Shown here piece after piece: positions 1 through 6,344 of a stretch of DNA of 8,322 nt; positions within the stretch are counted from its first letter, which is position 1, and every line of letters begins with the position of its first letter. This DNA is from Balneolales bacterium (GTDB lineage Bacteria; Bacteroidota; Rhodothermia; Balneolales; Natronogracilivirgulaceae). Position numbers and translations under genes: made by a program. The notes under the pieces are model-generated. The model did not search any database. It had not been told where the DNA came from and was given only the letters and a program-made list of their open reading frames with translations. The stretch lies in NCBI GenBank assembly GCA_007131535.1, contig SLQI01000080.1, positions 1 through 8,322 on the forward strand, given 5' to 3'.

Positions 1-2545
1 CAGGCCGGTTAAAGGAAAACTCTCCGTATGTGGCCACTTCACTTTGAGGTAGTAAATAATCGTAGTAAGCCTGGCGAAACCCCCATGTTCGGCCATAGAT
101 AGATTGCCATTTGACTACCGCGGAGAGATTTCCGGGTAAGCGAATCAATGATCTTGCCTGCAGTCGGTGCGGCTCATTCCACGGAGTGGGAACCCACCGG
201 TTAAACTGCGACTCCATTTCCCTGCGGGATATGCTGTAATCATAGCCGCCCATAAGTGAAATCCGGGAATCCCACAAATTTTGATGAACCCGTAAGCCTG
301 CCCCGTAGGTTTCCATCCGGGTGGTTTCCGCGAAGGCTGCGGAGACGGATTCTATATTTCTCAGCTGCGAATAGCCCCCGGAAATGTTGGTATGTGAAGT
401 GATATAAGCTATTGGCTGCCATTTGTAGTAAGCGTCTAACTCCAACGTTAAATGATCGGTCGGATGAATCAGCCATGAACCGCTGGCGTGATAGGCTTTC
501 GGGATTTCAGAGTCCAGCGAGTGGGACCAAACCGTAAGCGAAGGAACCTGAGAAGTAGGGCCGACGGTTGTTATTTCGTATTCATTGATAAACTGACGAT
601 ATAACCCACCGGCAAATCGGGCAGACCAATAACCCAGTCGGGATTTGGATTGATCATACTGAAGACTTATCCGCGGTTCAGCATAAATGTTTTGGTGCGA
701 GTTGGTATAGGTAAACCGTGAGCCCGCCGTCGCCTTCCAGTTGCTGCCGAAATGCCGGTTTACATTGCCATATACGGAGCTGATGACGGAGTGCTGACGA
801 AACCGGGGCCAGGAGTAGGAAAGAAAGTAATCACCAAAATCCACTGTGGATGCCACCAGGTTTAAATCCAGCCCCGCTTCGATATTTGTCTGCGGTGATA
901 TACTGTAACCGGCATCAGAACGGAGAATTAAATGTTCAATATGATTGCCGGCAGTATGGGTCTGCAGTAGTGATTCGGTAGCAACCATATATCCTGAAAG
1001 GGCCGTCATCATTTGTGAATCACTTGTGCTCAGCAGCGGATGCTCACTGGTGGAAAGGTGATAGGTGTGATCCATGCTGCTGTAACTATAGGCCAGCATG
1101 GAAGAGAGCGACAAACGTGGAGTAAGCCGGGAGTCCCAGGTGAGCCGGCTCATCAGGTTGTTCCAGTCATAACTGTCCTGCGCATACAAGTATGGGTTTT
1201 CATATGCTTCGAGGGTGCTTTGTCCGGCGTGATAGGTGGAAACATAATTATGGCCGGTGTAAAAAGATCCACGCAGCGTATTGTACTCATCAAGCTCATA
1301 ACTCCCTGAAAGATGAATATCAAAATAGTTGACCGATGATTCCTGGCCGATGGATTCAAATGCTGATATATCTTTGGTCGGATTCAGCAGGCTGTTGGTC
1401 AGCAGCGGATCCACATAATCCCAATTCATGAGCGTTTGCTCCATGGTGGGATCGCGGTAAATATTCCAGTAATTGGCTCGGATCGCGCCCATCAGCTTGA
1501 AGGGACGATCGTTGAGATCAACACTTAAATCGCCGCGGAGGTTAACGTTTAATGGATCGCCCTGCAGATAGCCTCCGCTTTCCCCTTCTGTAACTGCTTC
1601 ATGGGTAAGATCTACGATTCCGGCAATTCGGCTGCCCTGTTCTACGCCGTATCCGGCCTTATGCAGTTGAACTTTGCCGATAGCCAGTGGACTGAAAGCG
1701 CTGAACATCTGCCCGAAACTATAAGGATTGTAAATCGGCACCCCATCCAGACGCATTTTGTGTTCGGATCTGTGTCCGCCCTGCACATGTAAATCCTGCA
1801 TCGGCAGACCGTATTGCACTCCGGAATACAGATTCAGGCTGCGAATGGCATCATTGCGGTAGCCGGGCATCTCCCACTCAGTTTGTGATTCAACCGGACC
1901 GCTGCCGGTAATCCCCGGTATCCGGGGTTGATGATCCGTAACCAATATGGGTTTGAAATCGATCGGCTCGGGGGTTAACCGGACCTCTTCCTCAACTTGT
2001 TCATACGGGGTGATATCAATCTCTTTTTCCACCGTCTCATACCCCATGTAGCTGAATATGATGCGGTAGGTGCCGGTCATCATCCGGTTGATGGAAAAGT
2101 TGCCGTTTTGGTTGGTAGTGGTTCCCCCGGAGACGTCAGCCAGCATAATGGTAGCTCCGGGAAGCGGCTCGCCGGTACGCTCGTCCAGGACTTTTCCGGC
2201 AAGAGTTCCATAGTAGGGCTTTTCTTCTACCGATTCTACGATCACAATGGTTCCGGATGAAAGGATCACATAATCCAGAGGAGTTTCCTTCAGTACCTGG
2301 CTCAACAAGTCGGGGACCGTCTGGTCCCGTATGCGTTCGTAAACCACTTCTTCCTCAACCAGTTGCGGATCAAACGCAAGGTCGGTTTCGGTTATGCGGG
2401 CAACTTCTTTCAACACCTCATGAAGCGACTCACCCTGAAATTCAAAAGAATAGGTGTCATCATCCCGGACTTCACCGATCGCCGACGCTGGCAAGAGCGA
2501 AATAAGCAGCAGTGTAATCAGGCCGTATGTATTTGCTTTAATCAT
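1..2545 (-). CDS. TonB-dependent outer-membrane receptor with STN and carboxypeptidase-regulatory-like domains (C-terminus cut by window edge)
   Basis: Reading the minus strand from the ATG at 2545 gives 848 uninterrupted codons to the window edge, with no stop, so the C-terminal barrel end is missing. Residues 1–22 look like a Sec signal peptide (cleavage near ASA|I). Residues about 32–103 resemble an STN (secretin/TonB short N-terminal) signalling domain. Residues about 113–192 resemble a carboxypeptidase-regulatory-like beta-sandwich (GKVLDERTGEPLPGA, then GTYRIIFSYMGYE). Residues about 222–315 are the plug, with DLHVQGG and RLDGVPIYNPYSFG. The rest is Tyr/Trp/Ser-rich alternating sequence typical of a 22-strand barrel. 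It should import a substrate through the outer membrane using TonB energy. The STN domain and the upstream sigma/anti-sigma pair indicate a transducing receptor that induces its own operon. The start follows the FecR stop by 8 nt with no good Shine-Dalgarno, so translational coupling is likely. It is shorter than typical SusC proteins and no SusD follows within view. The ligand is unknown. Confidence 0.93.
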   Translation of the reverse strand, partial: MIKANTYGLITLLLISLLPASAIGEVRDDDTYSFEFQGESLHEVLKEVARITETDLAFDPQLVEEEVVYERIRDQTVPDLLSQVLKETPLDYVILSSGTIVIVESVEEKPYYGTLAGKVLDERTGEPLPGATIMLADVSGGTTTNQNGNFSINRMMTGTYRIIFSYMGYETVEKEIDITPYEQVEEEVRLTPEPIDFKPILVTDHQPRIPGITGSGPVESQTEWEMPGYRNDAIRSLNLYSGVQYGLPMQDLHVQGGHRSEHKMRLDGVPIYNPYSFGQMFSAFSPLAIGKVQLHKAGYGVEQGSRIAGIVDLTHEAVTEGESGGYLQGDPLNVNLRGDLSVDLNDRPFKLMGAIRANYWNIYRDPTMEQTLMNWDYVDPLLTNSLLNPTKDISAFESIGQESSVNYFDIHLSGSYELDEYNTLRGSFYTGHNYVSTYHAGQSTLEAYENPYLYAQDSYDWNNLMSRLTWDSRLTPRLSLSSMLAYSYSSMDHTYHLSTSEHPLLSTSDSQMMTALSGYMVATESLLQTHTAGNHIEHLILRSDAGYSISPQTNIEAGLDLNLVASTVDFGDYFLSYSWPRFRQHSVISSVYGNVNRHFGSNWKATAGSRFTYTNSHQNIYAEPRISLQYDQSKSRLGYWSARFAGGLYRQFINEYEITTVGPTSQVPSLTVWSHSLDSEIPKAYHASGSWLIHPTDHLTLELDAYYKWQPIAYITSHTNISGGYSQLRNIESVSAAFAETTRMETYGAGLRVHQNLWDSRISLMGGYDYSISRREMESQFNRWVPTPWNEPHRLQARSLIRLPGNLSAVVKWQSIYGRTWGFRQAYYDYLLPQSEVATYGEFSFNRP

Positions 2546-2553
2546 ACCGAAAG

Positions 2554-3489
2554 TTACCGGTATACGCGATAGCCGTTTGCGGTTTCAGAATAACGTAATC
2601 CTTTGATCCGGCTAATATCCTCGAGAATAGTTCGGACATCCTGAGGGTCGTTATAGTACGTAGTGAGGGACTGCCGCGCAATCTCTTCCTCTTCAATCTG
2701 AATGCGGATATCGAACCGGCGCTCAATTTCCCGGAAAATTTTCCAAAGCGGTTTGTTGTCAAAAATAAAACGATTCTCTCGCCAACCGGAGATGTATTCT
2801 TCAGCGATCTCTTTGGGTTCGGCAGGGCGTTCCATTTCCGGGCTCCACCGGCTCCACATGCCGGAGGTGAGCTGCACCCCGTCTGCCCGTTGCTGCGAAG
2901 GATACAGTCGAACGCTTCCGGATGCCACCGACACCTCGGTCTGCCGGTCGGGTTCTTCACTCCAGGAACGCACATTGAAATCGGTACCGGTAACTTCCAC
3001 TACGGCATCATTGGCTATAACTTTAAATTCGGTTTTATCATCCCTTTCCACACGGAAAAATGCCTCACCGTCAAGCGACACATCCCGGCCAAAATAGGGG
3101 AACGCCCGGCTGAAAGTTAATTCGGATCCACTGTTCAGCTCAACCCGGGTGCCGTCGCGAAGTTCAAGGGTGGCCATTTCCCCGTAGGGTACCGAAACGG
3201 TTTGCGGGATGATCAAATAACCGGAGACGATCAACAGCAACGCCGCCGCAGCTGCCGCTACCCATTTACTCCAAAGGGGGAGGATCGAAGTGCCGTTTTC
3301 CCCGGAGCTCTCCATTCGCTGATGCACCTTCTGCAGAGCGGATTCCATCTCATCTTCTGAAATCACTTCCTCCGGTTCGGGAGCGTATCGGTGGCTCAAC
3401 TCCCAAAGCTCCTTCATGCGGGGGCGGTCTTCCTCCGCGAAGTTGTTCAGCACGTCATAGGTATCGTTTTGTTCTGATGTACGTTTCAT
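2554..3489 (-). CDS. FecR-family anti-sigma factor / sigma regulator
   Basis: A 311-residue single-pass inner-membrane protein. Residues 1–75 are a charged cytoplasmic region expected to hold the sigma factor. Residues about 76–95 are the membrane segment (an Ala-rich then Leu/Ile-rich stretch). Residues about 98–196 match the periplasmic FecR domain: VPYGEMATLELRDGTRVELN, then LDGEAFFRV, then VEVTGTDFNVRSW. Residues about 238–311 form a C-terminal DUF4974/STN-like domain beginning FIFDNKPLWKIFREIERRFD. By analogy with the Fec, Pup and Fox systems it should take the signal from the receptor's N-terminal domain and pass it to the sigma factor, often through regulated proteolysis; that is family knowledge and not visible here. 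Its ATG overlaps the sigma stop codon in an ATGA junction, and the receptor gene starts 8 nt after its stop, so all three genes are almost certainly one transcript. The family assignment is secure; whether it acts as a pure inhibitor or also as a co-activator is not. Confidence 0.93.
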   Translation of the reverse strand: MKRTSEQNDTYDVLNNFAEEDRPRMKELWELSHRYAPEPEEVISEDEMESALQKVHQRMESSGENGTSILPLWSKWVAAAAAALLLIVSGYLIIPQTVSVPYGEMATLELRDGTRVELNSGSELTFSRAFPYFGRDVSLDGEAFFRVERDDKTEFKVIANDAVVEVTGTDFNVRSWSEEPDRQTEVSVASGSVRLYPSQQRADGVQLTSGMWSRWSPEMERPAEPKEIAEEYISGWRENRFIFDNKPLWKIFREIERRFDIRIQIEEEEIARQSLTTYYNDPQDVRTILEDISRIKGLRYSETANGYRVYR

Positions 3490-4076
3490 GATCCTGATAT
3501 CCTGGACTCTTGTTGATAGGTATCATACCATTCTCTTAGCTGGCTGAGTGCCGCTGTCAGATGATTGTTTACGGTTTTATGCGAGACATTCATCACTTTT
3601 GCTATCTCGTGATGATGCAACCCTTCAAACCGGCTTAATTCGAACGCTTCGCGTTGCCGTTCAGGGAGCCGGTTGATCCACTGATAAAATCTTTGGCGAA
3701 ACTGTTCCTGTTCTTGTTGTTCTTCCTCCATAAATGAGTCGGCCGGCTGCGATTCGTCGACGAGCAGGTCATCGATCGGATCGGCCACCTCTTTGCGATC
3801 TCGGAGGTAGTTGAGCGCCCGGTTACGCACCGAACGGTACAGATATGCTCTGACCGAGCGATCGGGATCAACCTCGCGGCGCTTTTTCCAGAGCAAGACA
3901 AAAGCATCCTGAACCACGTCGCCGGCGGCATCCCGGTCGCGGGTAATTTTTAATGCATATTGGAACAATGGCGGATACAACGCCCGGAACAAAGCATCGA
4001 AAGCCTTACGGTCGGATGCCGCCAGCCCCTCTGCCCATTTTCGGATTTGATCTTCAGGTATCTCTTTTGTCAGCAT
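3486..4076 (-). CDS. ECF-type RNA polymerase sigma-70 factor (FecI-like)
   Basis: At 196 residues it has the usual size for an extracytoplasmic-function sigma factor. Residues about 22–95 are the sigma-2 region: GDVVQDAFVLLWKKR (core-polymerase binding) and SVRAYLYRSVRNRALNYLRD (promoter melting and -10 recognition). An acidic linker follows at about 99–125. Residues about 135–183 are the sigma-4 region, with LPERQREAFELSRFEGLHHHEIAKV and a helix-turn-helix around VSHKTVNNHLTAALSQLR for -35 recognition. It should direct polymerase to a small regulon, most likely including the receptor encoded two genes downstream. Its stop overlaps the FecR start (ATGA), fitting co-production with its own regulator. 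Charges are balanced (34 acidic, 31 basic, hand count), unlike the exported serpin next door. The start at 4076 gives a normal N-terminus, and no earlier in-frame start is needed. The upstream sequence shows no strong Shine-Dalgarno, as is common in this phylum. Confidence 0.95.
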   Translation of the reverse strand: MLTKEIPEDQIRKWAEGLAASDRKAFDALFRALYPPLFQYALKITRDRDAAGDVVQDAFVLLWKKRREVDPDRSVRAYLYRSVRNRALNYLRDRKEVADPIDDLLVDESQPADSFMEEEQQEQEQFRQRFYQWINRLPERQREAFELSRFEGLHHHEIAKVMNVSHKTVNNHLTAALSQLREWYDTYQQESRISGS

Positions 4077-4349
4077 ACACTATTGGTACACACCGGTTAT
4101 GTAATGAACCTACCCGGCACTGGGAGAAATGAATTACCGGCCGGGATTATGCCCGTTAAGGTAAAGATAACAGTATGGGTGATTGAATAACGAAAATTAT
4201 CTGGTGAGGTAAAGTATTGCAGTCTCATTTAATTCGATTTAATCATAGATAAAAAAATCAATGGGTAGGTGGGCAGCTTGTGGTGTAGGAGGAGTAAAAG
4301 TAAACACGCATAAATTACGCAACGGTCTGCAAATCAAGGGAAATACATT
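4077..4349. other. Divergent intergenic region between sigma-factor operon and serpin gene
   Basis: This 273-bp spacer must carry the promoters for both the leftward sigma operon and the rightward serpin gene. I find no convincing gene. On the minus strand, TATCTTTA (4162–4169) is one mismatch from the Bacteroidota -7 consensus TAnnTTTG, but no clear TTG -33 partner sits at the right distance, so I do not call it a promoter. A perfect AGGAGG (4287–4292) has no start codon at usable distance. The serpin itself is preceded by AAGGGA about 8 nt before its ATG, a moderate ribosome-binding site. ACGCA occurs twice around 4306–4319, too short to be meaningful alone. Confidence 0.5.
4336..4341 (+). 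promoter_or_regulatory. Probable ribosome-binding site of the serpin gene
   Basis: AAGGGA lies 8 nt before the ATG at 4350, close to ideal spacing. It supports this start, as does the lipoprotein signal peptide that begins exactly at that ATG. It is the only gene in the window with a reasonable Shine-Dalgarno-like sequence; the minus-strand genes lack one. Confidence 0.4.
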
Positions 4350-5633
4350 ATGAAATACTTTAGCATTATATCCCTGTCCTTTTTTTTCACCCTGTTGAGC
4401 GGGTGTGAAGTTTTTGATTTTACGGATGAGGAAGACACTCCTGATGTCCTTGAACGCAGGGACTTGCCGCGTGAGCTTGAGCCATCTGAAGAACATATTG
4501 TCCATGGTGCCGGTAAGTTCGGCTTTGACCTGTTTCATGAGCTGATTGGTCAGAGCGCGGCGGAAAATCACTTTATATCCCCGCTCAGCATCATTATGGC
4601 GTACGGGATGACGATGAACGGAGCTGAGGGGGATACCTATGATCAGATGGCCGAGGTGTTTGGTCTGGAAGAAATGGATCGGGATGAAATCAACAGTGCG
4701 GCCCTTGGTTTGATCGAATTGCTCACAGATTTTGATGAGGATGTGCAGTTCAATATTGCGAACTCCATTTGGTACCGGGATACTTTTGATGTAGAGTCCG
4801 ATTTCCTGGATACCAATGAGCATTATTTTGATGCTACTATCGAACCCGCCGATTTTGATGATCCGGAAACGGTAGCGATTATTAACCAGTGGGTTGAGGA
4901 GCAGACTGAAGGGTTGATCGATAAAATCGTTGAGGATCCAATTGATGATCTCACGATGATGTATCTGATCAATGCGATCTATTTTAATGGTGACTGGTCA
5001 GTTGCGTTTGATCCGGATGATACTACTCCAATGCCATTTCATTTTGCGGATGGTTCCGAAGCCGATGTTGATATGATGAGGCTGTTGGATGAGGAAGGAA
5101 CCTATTTCACCCAGGGAGAGGACTATCAAGCTGTTAAGCTTTATTACGGAGACGCCGGATTCGCTATGACACTGGTGCTTCCGGATGAAGATACAGACGT
5201 GAATACCTGGGTACAGGAAATAGACTGGAGTAAATGGACTGATTTAACACAAGGTTTCCACTCAGTTACGATTGATCTCGACCTGCCGAAATTTGAAGTG
5301 GAATATGAGGTTGAACAATTCGGAGAAATCCTGCAGGATCTTGGAATTGTCGATGCTTTTGATTGGGAGCTATCTGACTTCAGCCGAATTAATCCCGCTC
5401 AAGAAGATCTCCACATTAGCGACACCCGCCATAAGTCGTTTGTTAATGTAGATGAAGAGGGTACAGAAGCTGCAGCCGTTACTTCCGTTGAACTTTCGGT
5501 GACGAGCGCAAATCCTCCTGAACCCGAACATGTTTCGATCCGGTTCGATCGCCCCTTTTTCTACATGATACATGAGGTCGAATCCAACACTCCGCTGTTT
5601 ATGGGGACAATGAACGATCCCCAGGCCGAATAG
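4350..5633 (+). CDS. Serpin-family protease inhibitor, predicted lipoprotein
   Basis: A 427-residue protein, close to the usual serpin length plus a leader. Residues 1–18 are a lipoprotein signal peptide with lipobox LLSGC, so Cys19 should be lipidated and the protein anchored in the envelope, possibly at the cell surface. Serpin hallmarks appear in order: NHFISPLSIIMAYGMTMNGA (73–92), the NAIYFNGDW strand (208–216), LPKFEVEYE (312–320), the hinge EEGTEAAAVTS (369–379) and FDRPFFYMI (399–407). The hinge has Gly at P15, Thr at P14 and small residues at P12–P9, the pattern of inhibitory serpins that trap serine or cysteine proteases by loop insertion. Counting 17 residues from the hinge puts P1 at Thr385 and P1' at Ser386, but the segment after P1 is about six residues longer than in alpha-1-antitrypsin, so P1 is uncertain. 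The protein is strikingly acidic. It stands alone on its strand, with a terminator just downstream. The protease target is unknown. Confidence 0.95.
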   Translation: MKYFSIISLSFFFTLLSGCEVFDFTDEEDTPDVLERRDLPRELEPSEEHIVHGAGKFGFDLFHELIGQSAAENHFISPLSIIMAYGMTMNGAEGDTYDQMAEVFGLEEMDRDEINSAALGLIELLTDFDEDVQFNIANSIWYRDTFDVESDFLDTNEHYFDATIEPADFDDPETVAIINQWVEEQTEGLIDKIVEDPIDDLTMMYLINAIYFNGDWSVAFDPDDTTPMPFHFADGSEADVDMMRLLDEEGTYFTQGEDYQAVKLYYGDAGFAMTLVLPDEDTDVNTWVQEIDWSKWTDLTQGFHSVTIDLDLPKFEVEYEVEQFGEILQDLGIVDAFDWELSDFSRINPAQEDLHISDTRHKSFVNVDEEGTEAAAVTSVELSVTSANPPEPEHVSIRFDRPFFYMIHEVESNTPLFMGTMNDPQAE

Positions 5634-5658
5634 TTTAATCAGGAGAGCTACCCTGCTC

Positions 5659-5703
5659 AAAGCCGGATATGCCGAAGACTTTCGGGGTGTTCGGCTTTTT
5701 TTT
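5659..5703 (+). terminator. Rho-independent terminator of the serpin gene
   Basis: GCCGAA (5671–5676) pairs with TTCGGC (5690–5695), followed directly by eight T residues (5696–5703), a standard intrinsic terminator 25 nt after the end of the serpin stop. Alternative pairings coexist: an outer stem AAAGCCG (5659–5665) with CGGCTTT (5692–5698), enclosing a small hairpin CCGAA-GACT-TTCGG (5672–5685). The T-tract is on the plus strand. On the minus strand the same structure ends in only three T residues, so it should serve the convergent lipoprotein transcript poorly. Confidence 0.8.
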
Positions 5704-5732
5704 ATAGGAGCCATTAGAAAACGTCAACGGAA

Positions 5733-6338
5733 CTAATCCCGACTATCCCGATATTCAACCTCAAATTGCCCATTGGTGATGCGCAGGGTATCGGGCAGGC
5801 GCCCGGAATCGATATTGTGTTCATCGGCATAAAGGGTGAGTTCAAAAGTGCCGGTAAATCGATGATTGACGGTATCTACTTCTGTTATTTGGAGGTATGC
5901 CGTCTTTGTGGTGTCCGTCTCATATCTGGCCAGGCCGTAATCATATTCATTCTCAGTCAATCTTATACGCTCATACTCCGGGTATTTCGGATTCAGGAAA
6001 TCTACTTTGTGAGAAACGAGATCTGAAGCGGAATAATCCTCTGGCATTACCGTGATAAAGCTAAAATTTTCCACAAAAGGACTTTTATAATATCTGGTAC
6101 ATCCGATTCTCATAGGAGAATCTTCAAATTTATGGTGATCTAAAGGATCTCCGATATATGAACTGGAACTAATGTATGCGGTTTCATCGTCCGGATGAAT
6201 TTCATTCCAGGGTTCTCCGTTAATATCCATTTCGATGTCACACGCCCTATAATCGTCCGGTATTTCAATCCCGGTATCATCAAAGAGGCTGCAGGAGGAT
6301 AGGATAAATAAAATTAATAATAAGGGTTTCATATTCAT
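5733..6338 (-). CDS. Small predicted lipoprotein of unknown function
   Basis: A 201-residue protein. The N-terminus MNMKPLLLILFILSSC is a lipoprotein signal peptide with Cys16 as lipid-attachment site. The start could equally be the second Met (6332), giving a more typical MKPLLL leader; the ATG at 6338 leaves only 6 nt after the protease stop. The mature part looks like one mostly beta domain: DIEMDINGEPWNEI near the N-terminus and FTGTFELTLYADE then ITNGQFEVEY at the end. That layout recalls small Bacteroidota lipoproteins of the DUF6252/DUF5025 sort (a G-x-x-W turn early, G-x-F strands late), but I cannot confirm a family. It is likely co-transcribed with the metalloprotease and may act with it in the envelope; an inhibitor or chaperone role would be speculation. 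No ribosome-binding site is evident, so it may be coupled to protease translation. No clear terminator of its own follows. Confidence 0.8.
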   Translation of the reverse strand: MNMKPLLLILFILSSCSLFDDTGIEIPDDYRACDIEMDINGEPWNEIHPDDETAYISSSSYIGDPLDHHKFEDSPMRIGCTRYYKSPFVENFSFITVMPEDYSASDLVSHKVDFLNPKYPEYERIRLTENEYDYGLARYETDTTKTAYLQITEVDTVNHRFTGTFELTLYADEHNIDSGRLPDTLRITNGQFEVEYRDSRD

Positions 6339-6344
6339 GCAGGG

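Noticed and set aside
1040..1309. Short plus-strand open frames within 1040–2572
   Set aside because: The opposite strand is one continuous receptor reading frame with clear domains; these are antisense shadows.
1..2545. SusC-type polysaccharide receptor
   Set aside because: The plug lies in a protein likely to total only about 900–950 residues, shorter than typical SusC, and no SusD-like gene is visible; a general transducing TonB-dependent receptor is the safer call.
2538..2975. A 145-codon minus-strand open frame overlapping the FecR gene in another frame
   Set aside because: FecR domains are clear in the other frame; this one has no family signature and is a compositional shadow.
4162..4169. 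TATCTTTA on the minus strand as a -7 promoter element for the sigma operon
   Set aside because: One mismatch from TAnnTTTG and no TTG -33 element at the expected spacing; such matches arise easily by chance in AT-rich spacers.
4287..4292. Perfect AGGAGG upstream of the serpin
   Set aside because: No ATG, GTG or TTG follows within about 15 nt and the serpin start is over 55 nt away, so it is not a usable ribosome-binding site for any gene I can see.
4239..4823. A 194-codon minus-strand open frame opposite the serpin 5' end
   Set aside because: Lies antisense to well-supported serpin sequence including its signal peptide, shows no recognisable domain, and arises from the codon bias of the sense gene.
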